From Dacryopinax spathularia (Eukaryota; Basidiomycota; Dacrymycetes; Dacrymycetales; Dacrymycetaceae), in contig JBBPFI010000016.1 in assembly GCA_037974965.1 (NCBI GenBank), positions 62,001-126,000 on the forward strand: a stretch of DNA of 64,000 bases, read 5' to 3'. Shown one piece after another: positions 11,640 to 25,818 of this stretch. The first letter of the stretch is position 1, and each line of letters begins with the position of its first letter. A program made the position numbers and the translations under genes. Under the pieces are notes generated by a model. The model was not told the origin of the DNA. It worked only from the letters and a program-made list of their open reading frames with translations, and searched no databases.

Positions 11640-14600
11640 ATGAGGTGGCCCGCCCTGCTCCAAATCCCCCTTTCACTGCCGTTCGACTTCCCCTTCTCTT
11701 CTTTCTTGCCGAACCTCTCGAGTCCGTCATGGCCCCAGAACACTTACCCTTCACATCCTGTGCCGATCTCGCATCTGTTTGACAATGTCGGCGCTGGGCT
11801 GGAGGGCAACTTCGACGGGAAGGGGCGGAGTTTCCCTACTGAGGTTTTACCTGTCGGACAATGGGAATGGGAAGGCGTCAAGGTGCGTCTCGTTTCCTAG
11901 ATAGGACTGCGCGTAAGCTGATGCATACATACAGTACTCTCTACCTGCTACATGGGGCTCGAAGCCGGACAACGTCGTATGCGCCGGGCAGCAGCTTGAT
12001 GTTTCTAGCATCGGCTATGTTAGGGAGCTGCACATCCTCTATGCTGGAGATTGGATAGATGGAGAGACGACGGAGACGTTCATTGTCGAGTATGAAGATG
12101 GGACTCAGGAGGGTGCGGCACGTACGTCCTGATGTGGTCGTCGCCCTGCTCGCTCAGACTCTGACGGACGGGGCTACGTAGTGAGCGTCAAGAACTGGTG
12201 GAATCTACATTGGTTAAACCAAGGAGTCATCAAAGCGTATGTATCGTCTGTTGCTCAGTGTGCAGACGATCTCTCACACCCGAGGTAGCCCATACCACCA
12301 TGTCGGTCCGAACGAGCTCTCCTACAACCTCACGCAAATCCATCAGTTCACCTTCCCTTTACCCACTCATTCGCCAGTGAAGTCCATCACTCTCCCTTCA
12401 ACCGCGGGATCGCACAATCGTATGCACCTCTTTGCCCTTTCATATACTCCTGCGCTCCCGCCTGGATTGGAGGAGGAAGCGCAAGACCTGGTGATCAAGC
12501 ATGCCCGCCTAAGCAGCAAGACGCAGCCCTCCCCGCCTTATTCTATCCTTCTCGAGGTCACCCTTGCCAGCCTGAGCCGATCAGCTCCTAATGTTAGCTT
12601 TCCCATTGTTGGACGGCACGCGCTGCGCCTCAGCTCGCGGCATTTCGAGCCTATCGAGACTGGCGAGATCTATCGGCTAGCGCCGGGTGATGAAGCTCGC
12701 ATTCGGATACCAGTCAAGTGGGTCGACGAGGAGAGAGAACGGTATGAGACGCTACTGCCCGCACGGCTGGAACTGCGGAATAGCAAGGGCAAGAGCGTGG
12801 GACGATGGACAGTAGACGTTGAGAGGAGGTTTGATCGGGAGGTCGAGACGCCTGTTTGGGTGCGCTTTTCTCCTTCCTTTGGTGTATGCTCCATCATGTC
12901 TAACTGTTCAACGTAGTGGGATGATGCCAAATTCGGCATATTGTAAGCACACCGTCCCCTGATGTGGAATGAGGTGGGATGTTCTGACATTCGTGACAGT
13001 ATCCACTGGGGCATCTTCAGTGTACCAGCTTGGGCTCCGACAGGCTACTATGCAGAGTGGTACAAGTAAGTGCCCTTAGCCGTCGAACGCCTCTGCCCTT
13101 GGCTAACAGATTGGTCCTAGCTGGTGGCTTCACAGTCCTGCCGAAGACGGAGGTGCCACGCAAAAACACCATCTGGAAACCTATGGACCTGTCAGTCGGC
13201 CAGTCTTCCCCTTAGAGCGAATGCTGACACCGGCTAGGATCTGGTATACGACGACTTCATCCCTCAATTCACGGCTGCAAAGTTCAATGCTACCGACTGG
13301 ATCGATTTGTTCGAGGATGCGGGAGCCAAGTACTTCGTCATCACCACGGTACGCATATACTTCTCGCCTCCTTGTCAAACACTGACAGTCTCGTAGAAAC
13401 ACCACGACGGCTTCGCGCTCTTCGACACGCAAAACTCAACGCACCGTTCCTCCTACCACCTCGGCCCCAAGCGGGACCTGGTCGGCGAGCTAATGTCCGC
13501 CGCCACCAACAGCAGCCTGCACAAAGGGACGTACTTCTCGATGCCCGAGTGGTTCTCGCCCGACTATGCGAAATACGGGATTGAGCGCTTTCCTGGTGGG
13601 TTGGCCGAGAACCCGTTTGCGAAGGGCGTGAGGGAGGAGTATACGGGGAGAGTGGAGGTGGGGGATTATTTGAGGGATGTGCAGTTGGCCCAGATGTGGA
13701 TGTTGGCGGAGAAGTATGAGACGGAGATCATGGTGCGTACCGTCTGCCTCCTTTTTGAGTCCTTAAACCTTTCCCCCCTCTTCTCGCGCGTTCGCGTGGC
13801 GTTCGTACTGATACGACACCCGCGCTAGTGGTGCGACATCGGCGGCCCCAACCTCACCCACCTCTTCGCCCCCCAGTGGTACGCCCTCTCCCAAGCCAGA
13901 GGCAAACAAGTCACCCTCAACAACCGGTGCGGCACGCACGCCTCATTCGACACGCCCGAGTTCGCCCGGTTTAGCAGCATAGTGCCCTCGAGCTGGGAGA
14001 CGAGCGAGGGGATCGACCCGTATTCGTATGGGTATAATAGGAGGACGAAGGCCGAGGAGTATCGGAGTGCGGAAACGGTGGTCAGGACGCTGGTGGATAT
14101 CGTTAGTAAGAATGGGAATTAGTGGGTCGTTTGCTTCTACTTTCACACTTCCTTCTCTCTCGTCCTTCCTTCCATCTCTCTTCTCCTTCGCTCCTTCCTT
14201 CGCTCCTTCCTTCCTTCCCTCCTTCCTTCCTTCTGTCTCTCTGCTTCTGCTTCTTCTCTGCCTCTCGCTCGCCCCCTCGCGCCCTCGTGCTCTCCTTTCC
14301 TTGTTTTGGAGTACTAACTCGCTGCAGCTTGTTAAACCTAGGACCAGACGAAGAAGGCACCATAATCAAACCGATGCGTGACAGGCTCCAGGAAGTGGGG
14401 GGATGGCTACGTCATTCGGGGTCTTGTATCTACAATTCTGTGCGTACTTCATCTTTTCCCCCTATTCCGCTGTCCTCCCCTCATCCCTCTTCCTCTCTCT
14501 CTCCGCCCGCAACCCCTACTCTGCCTACTCTTCCCTCTCTTCCCCTACCACTTGGCCCTCCTCGCGCTCTTCTTCCTTTTGCTCCGATTTTGGCTTCTGT

Positions 14601-15059
14601 CCGATGCAGAAAGGCTGATCGTCCGCGCTACAGACCTACTCCCCCCTCGGTGCGGAACTGCCAGGTATAAGGTTCACGCAGACGAAGAAGACGTTCTGTA
14701 TTATGTCCCTAGAGGAACCTCAGGGCACAAGTCTGGTCATACCTCCTGGTCGGCAGCTTCCGATCCGGAAAGGTGATAAGATCCGGCTGCTCGGGTCTGC
14801 CCCGCCTCCTCCTCGCCACCTAGAAGAAACAGAATCAGGAAATGGGCAAGTCCCGCTCCACAAAGAGATACAATCGGCCCGCCGCGAAGGCGAAGATATT
14901 GGTGAAGAAGATGGAGGGGAAGGGAAAGGCGCAGGTAGGGAGAGGGCACTGGACTGGGAGTTCACGGAGGACGGGGGAGTGGAGATTAGGTTTAGGAGGG
15001 AGGAGGTCGAGAGGGTCAAGTTGGCATGGGCGTTTAGGGTCGAATATGCCGATGCCTAA
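11640..15059 (+). CDS. Alpha-L-fucosidase, GH29, copy 2
   Basis: Paralogue of the gene at 3117-5855, with the same order: a leader, an N-terminal accessory region of about 250 residues, a GH29 barrel and a C-terminal beta domain. The barrel starts at [18 protein letters not shown]. The nucleophile Asp is in [13 protein letters not shown] (about 13830-13860), and the later block [14 protein letters not shown] is formed across an intron whose donor overlaps an apparent TAG. Shared introns lie before the VKNWW block and after FGI. At least four further introns (near APYHHV, before WWDD, in YNWW, and before KHHDG) are absent in copy 1. The C-terminus carries an extra Gly/Glu-rich insert of about 45 residues (around 14820-14950) not seen in copy 1. 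The leader [14 protein letters not shown] suggests secretion. Confidence 0.93.
14140..14290 (+). repeat. Pyrimidine-rich simple repeat inside a fucosidase intron
   Basis: CTTCCTTCC/CTCCTTCCTT units expand an intron of fucosidase copy 2 (about 14120-14330) to about four times the usual intron length in this window. The strand is almost pure pyrimidine, with CTTC, CCTT and TCTC steps. The intron still has a GTGGGT donor and a CTGCAG acceptor. Confidence 0.8.
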
Positions 15060-15825
15060 CGTTGAGCTCATCTCTATACACTTCGCCTTCTCTGTGCGAT
15101 CTTCTCTGCATTGCTCTGTATAATGTACAACACCGAATCATCCGTGCTGTAACAACTCTTCCGGGGGAAATGAGGCTCCCCGGAAGCGAAGATCCCCCGC
15201 TCCCTCAGGCTTCTCAGGGCGCTCTATCAGGGTTCTCGCCTCCAACCAAAGAGTGGCGGTCCTCAACGCTCATCAGAGAGTTTCGGATTCCCTACCAACC
15301 GCCCTCCTCCCGGATTTTGGTTCTCACTAGTGCGCAGCAAGGGTTCGCCAACTTCTTGCTGCTCGAGGTGGTCGACTCTTGTTGTGTCTGTTGTTGGGAA
15401 GAGGCGCTTCTGGTTGGGCAGAGCTGGGAAGAGAGGAGAGTGTATTGGAGTGTTGAGGAGTGTATTGGTCGGGTTTGGAACGCGACCCTCAACTGCTTCG
15501 GCCTCCACGTCGGCACTCTCCGCTTCCCTTACCAGTCTGAGGGTCGCTTGGCATCGTTCGCCCACGAACGCTCAAGTTTTTGGGACGGGCGACACCTCTT
15601 CCTCCGATACTCTCTACTCCTATTGCTCGTGGCACTACGGGTGAGCAGGAGCGCGAGAGGACGCGGCTGGTCGTCTCTGCGCTGGCGATACCCTTTCCTG
15701 CACCGGTCGACCCTCGTCTCGCGACAGCCGCTGAACAGCGAGCAGCGAACGGCGACCCACAACAAGAGCAAAACAACACGGCTCATACGGACACGGACAC
15801 TGAGACGCAAGAGCGAGGCCGGAAG
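15060..15825. other. Intergenic region and 5' leader of the P-type ATPase
   Basis: There are 766 bases between the fucosidase stop and the first ATG of the ATPase. A long frame (15062-15910) overlaps the ATPase leader but has no similarity and unlike codon use. The ATPase frame itself is open upstream to a TTG at 15580, so an unseen upstream exon or non-ATG extension cannot be excluded. Confidence 0.45.
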
Positions 15826-19603
<3,778 letters not shown>

Positions 19604-20796
19604 GATACTTGGCCTGCATACCTTGCATATCTGGATCCGTGTAGACTAACCCTGTAGACACAAGGTAATGATGCTCCATTATTTGTTGCGTGGGGCGGGA
19701 CGGAACACTTTTTGGGCGCATCGTAGCGCTGACGCTATGAAGTAATCGGTCGCCGGTCGGTCGGCCTCAAATTCGGCAAAGAAGGATTGGTTCGACTCTT
19801 TCGGTCCGCATTCTCGTATGGACCCGCCTCTTTCGCAGTGACTACCAGGGACGGGAGGGCAGTCCAATCGTCAGCTTGTTACGACACAACTCCCACCTGG
19901 AGAATATTATAGTGGCGCCACCACGATCTTTCTTCTGTCTGACCGGTCAGCGCGCACATCCTTGGCGGCCTCTCCCCTGCGGTTCCACGATGCAAAGTGT
20001 GCGAGACAGGTCACGACTATTCTATCCCGAGACAGCATCGCGTGTCCTGCTTCTGTTTACCCGGTTTGCAGGTTGTTTCTTGAAAACGGAACGACTCCTG
20101 GTGCTGGGGAATACTCACTGGTTCCTGGCTCCTCCGGGAAACCCAGTTCTGCTAATGCCGAATGTTCTTTTCCGCTTATTCGCTCAAGAAAAGGGGCACT
20201 TTCTCTGGGATGATACTCTTTCCGGCTTACGTACCGGTAATTGCTCGGTGCGACATATGACTTCTGGGCTTCTTGAAATTCGCCGCACGCGTCGCGCGCT
20301 TCAGCTGACCTGCTTCCAAATGGGTGCCTCTGCTTCTTCTCCTCTTTCCGAGGCGCATTGCAAGGCCGCAAACCTACATGCGTGTGTTGACCAGAACACG
20401 ATGGCAACGTTGTCGGTCCCTTCCAACGGGTACCATGGGGTAAGTTTGCTTCCATGTGCTTCTCCATTCACTGCGAGGGATCTGACGTCGCGTCTGGCTA
20501 ACCACCTGACGACATCATCGCTTCGACCATTCCTCAGATTGGCTAGAACCGTTGCGATCAGGACTGATGCGCGCAACCACAACGGACCGGATGCGTGTTT
20601 CTTGCCCTCCGATTTTCGGAACGTGCTCCGACGATGGGCATGAGGCAGCCTTGGACTCGCGATCTCTGAGAGACAAGACAAATATATCTCAGCATCGCCG
20701 CGCGGTCCTCTACAATGCATAGAATTCCAGCACCGGACCTACGAACGTCGATGCATCCGAGTGCTGCTTTCTCTGAGTGGCCTCGTTGAAGAAAAT
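19604..20796. other. Intergenic region with an unconvincing long open frame
   Basis: A 1.2-kb gap. An open frame on the + strand (19876-20643, 255 codons) begins at TTG. Its first ATG is at about 19990. It lacks any domain I recognise and does not show the C/G-ending codon preference of neighbouring genes. It is not called as a gene. Confidence 0.45.
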
Positions 20797-20806
20797 GCAT
20801 AAAAAC
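20797..20806 (+). promoter_or_regulatory. TATA-like element of the thaumatin-like gene
   Basis: GCATAAAAAC lies 55-64 bases upstream of the ATG, a plausible distance for a TATA box. The call is by motif and position only. Confidence 0.4.
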
Positions 20807-20860
20807 CCCTTATCTCTGGGGTTGTAGCGCTCAGCGGTCCATTCGCTCAAGCATCCCAAG

Positions 20861-22755
20861 ATGTTCCACGCTCGTGTCATCCTCTCTATGCTCTCCCTGC
20901 TGAGTGCCGCCTCTATCGTGGGCGGCCAGACAGCCAGGACAATTACTTTCAAGAATCAGTGCTCCAGTGACGTCTGGATTCAGCCCACCAGCGGCGCCGC
21001 CGGCAGCTGCTCTGCGGGATGTCCCGGCGGCTCCACATGTGCAGGTGAGTCCAATTGTTATCGATGACATCGATTGTAATTAATGGACCCTAGGCGGCGG
21101 GAACCCTAATTGCTACTGGAACAACCCGACGCCGAGCACAGGCAACTATCGCGTCACCAAGGGTGGCTCTAGCACCATCACCTTCCCGCACTACGCTGGT
21201 GTGAACACGGCTTGGAATGGCAACTTCGCATTCTGCCAGTCTGGTAAGCAATACCGTGGTAGCATTGCATGGGTGGTCTAACGAATCTATTATAGGCACC
21301 ACTTGCCAACAGCCTGCCTCCACCTGCGATGCTCATGGCTGTGGGACGACTGGACCTTACGCCCTTGCTGAGTTCAATCTCGCGGTGACTGGGTCAGACT
21401 TCTACGATGTTTCCATCATCTCCGGCGTGGCGGTTCCCATTTCCATCACGCCTGAAGTGGTCGACTCGACCAACACGGTGTCGAACAATCCGTACACATG
21501 CGGCAATCCTGGAAGTCCCAATCCAGATACGCCCGGGCTGGGCGCTTCGTCCTGGAACATGGTGCCGCCGTCCAACACTTACCAATGGGTCACTCCTCCT
21601 TCCTTGAGCAGCCCTCAGGTACGCGTCAGTATGCCCCTAGGATATACCGGCTGACATCCAATCTATCAGACCTGCTCCAGCAACAGCCAGTGCCCATCGG
21701 GTCAAGTGTGCGGTGTGATCTTCAACAGCGGCTCTTTCGAGGAAGTCTGCGGCTACATCTCCGGGTACTGGAGCGAGGGTGCTATCTGCGGGTTTAACAG
21801 CCCCACCAGCCTGTTCCCTTGCCAACAGACCGTTACCAACGGCCCTTACACTACGACCATCAGCGGATTCCAGGGCTGCGCCGGCACCAGCGGTATGTCC
21901 CATATCTCACCGGATGCGGGGGTACTGATTGATTTCCATTCTAGGTTCGTGCTACAGCGGGGGCGCCGATCAATACTGCTGTGGCTGCGCCAACTGGAAC
22001 AACATTCTTGGCACTCAGTACGTGCCTGCAGCAACCGCTCAGTGCGTCAACAACAACCCTACGTGGGACAACGATATTCTTCCCACACTTGAGTGGCTGA
22101 AGCGCGTAAGTACTGCACATTCGCGTACGGACATTGGCTGACTCGGCGGCCAGGGCTGCCCCAACTGCTATACCTTCCCGTACGACGACTTCAGCTCGAC
22201 TTTCACCTGCACCAAGTCCTACAACAACTACAACATTCAGAACTATACCGTCACCCTCTGCCCCAATGGTGTCTCTTGGGGCGGCAACAGCGGCGGCACG
22301 CCGCCTCCCAACCCTACCAGCTCCAGCAGCAGCCCGGCTCCCACCGCGGGCACTTGCGCCGGTGCCAGCTACAACTCCGGTTCTCAGTCAGTCTTTCCCT
22401 CCTTTCTGCACATCGCTCGCTCACGCCGCTTAGGGTATGTGATAACGGGCATGTCTGCCCATCCGGCCAGTACTACTGCGCTGGCACATGCTACAATCCC
22501 GCCACGCAGTGCTGCAGCAATGGTGCCATCAAGTCCACTTCCGGCGGTTGCACCTGCAACGGTCAGGGCTACGACGGCGGCTCGTACGTCTGCGACAACA
22601 ACATGCTGTGCCCCAAGGGCGATTATGCTTGCGGCGGTGCATGTTACTCTCCATCTTGTAAGCATTTTGATGCACCGATTAGTGATTCGAGCTGATGCAA
22701 ACCAGCCTATGGATGCTGCAATGGCGGTCTTACTGCGCCTGGCAAAGGCTGCTGA
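20861..22755 (+). CDS. Secreted thaumatin-like protein with PriA-like Cys-rich tail
   Basis: A secreted protein of about 515 residues. Residues 1-23 form a signal peptide ending at VGGQ. Residues about 24-385 form a thaumatin fold: the opening TITFKNQC, many paired cysteines, the central GPYALAEFNLAV, and the closing CPNCYTFPYDDFSSTFTC, as in mushroom thaumatin-like glucanases. A Ser/Thr/Pro linker (PPPNPTSSSSSPAPT) leads to a tail of about 100 residues. The tail has repeated Cys units such as CPSGQYYCAGTCYNPATQCC and CPKGDYACGGACYSPS, resembling fungal PriA-type proteins. Family members can hydrolyse beta-1,3-glucan in cell walls; activity here is not shown. Seven short introns were joined. 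A relic of a second copy lies 570 bases downstream. Confidence 0.92.
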
Positions 22756-23326
22756 ACGGCTTCCACCGCCGCACAAAGCAAAGAAACAAGCCAGTAATAC
22801 GCAACTGATTAGTCCTTCCTCTGTCCTCGAAAATGTTTGTCATGGCACACGATTAAATAACATGATCGTTCTGCACGTTGAGCTCCTCACGCTCGATTCT
22901 CACTTATTCATATGGCAGCGGATGCTCGCTGTTCATCTCTGGCTCTTTGAAGAGAATCACTTCACGATACGCTCATAGGCTAGCTGCAGCGAGAGGGAGA
23001 GCATGTGGGCCCGTAGCTTGACACGGCCACATGCCGTCCGCTTCCTCTAGCAGGAGCGCACGCCTCATCTTCTGCAGCTGACCGCGGATCGGATAGGAAG
23101 CCGATTCTCGCAGGTAGCATCGGAAATGAGACAAGACTTCCCAAATAGGCTCACATGATTGCAATCAACACTACTCACCCCTTGCACGGTATTCGACGTA
23201 CATCTCGCCGAAGCCTGTACGTCGTCTCCATCTTCCACTATCTATCGGTACTTGGTTTCCTGCTCGTTACCCCAATGTGAGAGGGCATTCCCGAGTATGT
23301 ACTGAGTTCATGATGCGAGTATGCGG
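22756..23326. other. Intergenic region downstream of the thaumatin-like gene
   Basis: 3' UTR and spacer before the thaumatin relic. I found no frame or RNA gene. An intron-like GTATGTACTGAG directly before the relic (from about 23296) may be a remnant of the splice junction of the parent gene. Confidence 0.45.
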
Positions 23327-23455
23327 GGCTGTCCCAATTGCTATACTTTCCGGAATGACGACTTTAGCTCGACGTTCACTCGCAGGAAGGCGTACAACAA
23401 GTATAATATCCAGAACTATACGATCACGCTCTGCCCAAGCGGGGATGCGTGGTGA
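23327..23455 (+). pseudogene. Truncated relic of a thaumatin-like gene (3' thaumatin exon)
   Basis: About 130 bases align with the exon of the upstream gene that begins GGCTGCCCCAACTGC. Translated, it reads RGCPNCYTFRNDDFSS, then FTRRKAYNKYNIQNYTI, TLCPSG and AW, followed by a stop. A conserved cysteine (FTC to FTR) is lost. The thaumatin core, signal peptide and Cys-rich tail are missing. It lies 570 bases after the intact gene in the same orientation, as expected for the decayed remains of a tandem duplicate. Confidence 0.85.
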
Positions 23456-23587
23456 TCCGCCGTAGGGGCGTCAACGTCTTCCAAGTATTCAGCTCCCAGG
23501 GTAGTACGACAACGATTCCCCCTCCCTCTCCCAGCTCCCAGCTCCCAATCCCCCGCCTCCCCAACAGACGGAGCGACGCAGCCCAGC

Positions 23588-25471
23588 CTACCGCTCCCAA
23601 ACAAGCTCCTCCAGCCTAACGCCCACCTCCCTCCCCACCGCCCTAACCCTCTCCCACCCCACGCCGCACCTCATGACCCACCCCTCCACTTTCCCTTCCC
23701 CTCCTCCAACCCTCACCAAAAGCCTCCGTTCCACAAGCTCAGCCAGTGTGTTTCCTACTAATGTACTTCCGAGAAAAGCGTCTAACCGCCCTTTTTGCTG
23801 CAGAGCAAGAGAAGAGAAAGGCGCATGCTCAGAAAGTAAAGAGCCTAAGAGCGCTAACATCCTCTCAAGGGGAAACGTCCCCGGCCCGAGTAAGCGCTGA
23901 GGCACCTTTTCGCGCGCTTCGCCCGTCACTGCCTTCTTAGCCCTCCCTGGAGCTGAAGAACGAGGACCGCCTCCTCCCCGGCGCCGACGTTTGCCCGGGT
24001 CGGCGAGTCGGCCGAATAGGCGAAGGTCTGTACGGGCGGGGTTTGAAGAACAGAGGAAGGAGGCAAGGATGATCCATCGGCCCAATTCCGAAATCCCGCC
24101 TACGTTGTCCGCGTCTCTTGCTTCTCCGGGACGGAGGGAGGGTTTCGTAGGTGAAGGGGCAGCAAACGGGTCAGCGAGTCGGAGCCAGTCACCCGCGTTC
24201 CGGAGCTGGGGGACTTCTGAGTCGGGCGGGGTGGGAGGGAGGGGGTCTCCTCGCTGGACTAAGGCGCGGAAGGCGGGCGTGAATGTGTAGCGGATTAACT
24301 TGATCAGTTCGTTTGAGTGCAAGGGGAAAGGCAAGCCTCGAGCGGTGATCCGCTCCGTTTCCCAGGCTTCCCTATCCTCTTCCTCCTCGTCCATCCGTCT
24401 GTCATCTCCTTGCGCTCGACCGCCTGCGCCTGAAGGAGAGGGCGAAGGCTGGGAGAGGACGTGTTCTTCCCATTCTTGTCGAAGGACAGCACGCCATTCT
24501 TTTAGCACAGGGGCTACGAACCACCCCCACCTACCCACTGCTAGGCGGGCAAGAGAGAGAGGACAGGTGGTAAGGGAGGGGAAGAAGGTGGAGAGGATGC
24601 TGGATGTGTATTCGTGCCAGATGTGCTGGAGGGTGGGGTGGAAGGGGTTTATCGTTTGCTGTAGCTGCAGCTTCGGGTCGGTGGAGGACGAGGGGGAGGG
24701 GAAGAGAGAGCGTAGGAAGTTGGAGGTTTCTACTCCATGGCATCAGCATCCGCGTTCTCAGGAGAAGGAGCGGAGATAGGACAGACCGGAGGAAGAGAGG
24801 GGAGGCAAGAAGAGGTTATACGCCGCCAGAGCGTCGGTAGGACGGAATGTCTCCCAGTTACTTGGGGAGAGGAGGATCACGCTTAGCTTGAAGTGGGGGT
24901 TTGGGTTGAGTTCCTGCAGGCGGGAGAGGATGGGAAGGAGGGAGGGGGGGAGTCGGTCGGGTCGCTCTATGAGGATTACTCTCTTGCCATCGTCTTGTGT
25001 TGCTGCCGCTGCTGCTGCGGAGGACGAGAAGGAAGCGGGGGAAGGGAGGGAGGAGAGGACGGAGAGGAGGCCTGTGAAACCTGGTTGCCAGTGCGCTTCC
25101 TCGGATGACGGGGATGACGGGGAGGAAAGGAGAAGCCAGCGGGAGATGGCCGACCAGAGGGACTTGTCGTCCGTATGTTCGAGCGCGTTGAGCGATATCC
25201 ATTTCCCTCCTGCCCTCGCTCCTCCGCTCCCTTCTCTCGCCCTGCTGTGTGCTCGTCGCCTCTTTGCTCCACTTTGCAAGCCAGCTTCGAGGGAGGAAGT
25301 TTGGGGACCTAGGACGTCGGAGAGGAGGTCGTGTACCCAAGCTGAGAATAGGGGCAGGGAGACGGGTGCGTGGAGCGCTATGAGTGGGGGAGGGGCGAGC
25401 AGCAGCGGGCGAAGCGTGTGCAGTGGGTGCGTCGGGGGCGGGGCGGGGAGGGCGTAAGGAGGGCGGAACAT
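23588..25471 (-). CDS. ORC5: Origin recognition complex subunit 5
   Basis: ORC subunit needed for marking replication origins. The predicted length is 608 residues, against about 435-480 in yeast and human, with extra low-complexity loops. The start is the only sensible ATG (25471); the frame upstream opens only with GTG. The AAA+ region shows the family pattern: KWISLNALEHTDD, GKRVILIERPDRLPPSLLP (Walker B region) and VILLSPSNWETFRPTD. The C-terminal ORC5 block is diagnostic: FLCSSNPARTDLRLFGRLAD, then LLGPGTFPLERMLALLGSLL. The P-loop position reads LIALHAPVSLPLFSAW, so no GKT/S is present. One 57-nt intron (24730-24786, GTCTGT…GAGTAG with CTGAT branch point) restores the frame between two apparent ORFs. 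It diverges from USO1 and has ACGCG motifs upstream. Confidence 0.9.
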
Positions 25472-25603
25472 CTTCCCCTTTGGTCTTGCTCTCTCTCCTC
25501 CTGCAGTAAAGCAGGTATCCCAAGATAAGCAGAAGGAGAAAGGGCAAGCAAGACGAGCCACTCAAGCGATCTGTGTGATGTGCGAGGTGTTGTCGCTGTA
25601 TGC

Positions 25604-25635
25604 ACGCGGACGCGACGCCGACGCGCTTTTACGCG
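25604..25635. promoter_or_regulatory. Four ACGCG motifs in the ORC5/USO1 divergent promoter
   Basis: ACGCG occurs at 25604, 25610, 25621 and 25631, within 32 bases and 133-164 bases upstream of the ORC5 ATG. ACGCGT is the MCB site bound by the fungal MBF (Mbp1/Res) G1/S factor, which controls replication genes. The copies here match the five-base core but not the sixth base. Regulation by MBF is inferred from motif and gene function. Confidence 0.5.
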
Positions 25636-25818
25636 ATCGGTCCCTGAGCTCTTAGTGGCTGTGTTCCGACACGTTCCTATTCGGCTTCCCTCCTTCGCCA
25701 GTGAGCGCATACACGTCCTTCCCCTCGCTCTCCGTCTGTCTGTCTGGCTTGACCCCTCGCTCGCTGCATACCCACGCCCCACCAAGTAGGAAACTGAAAG
25801 GGAAGAGCGGAATCCAAG

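Noticed and set aside
14118-14124. Stop codon after SKNGN in fucosidase copy 2 (and the same in copy 1)
   Set aside because: The TAG overlaps an intron donor in both copies; splicing gives TAC and the conserved NGNYLLN block.
19876-20643. 255-codon open frame on the + strand between PMR1 and the thaumatin-like gene
   Set aside because: It begins with TTG, has no domain or signal, its codon use is unlike the neighbouring genes, and the opposite strand is also partly open.
24722-24790. Apparent frameshift or premature stops splitting ORC5
   Set aside because: A 57-nt intron with CTGAT branch point and GAGTAG acceptor removes both stops and keeps the frame.
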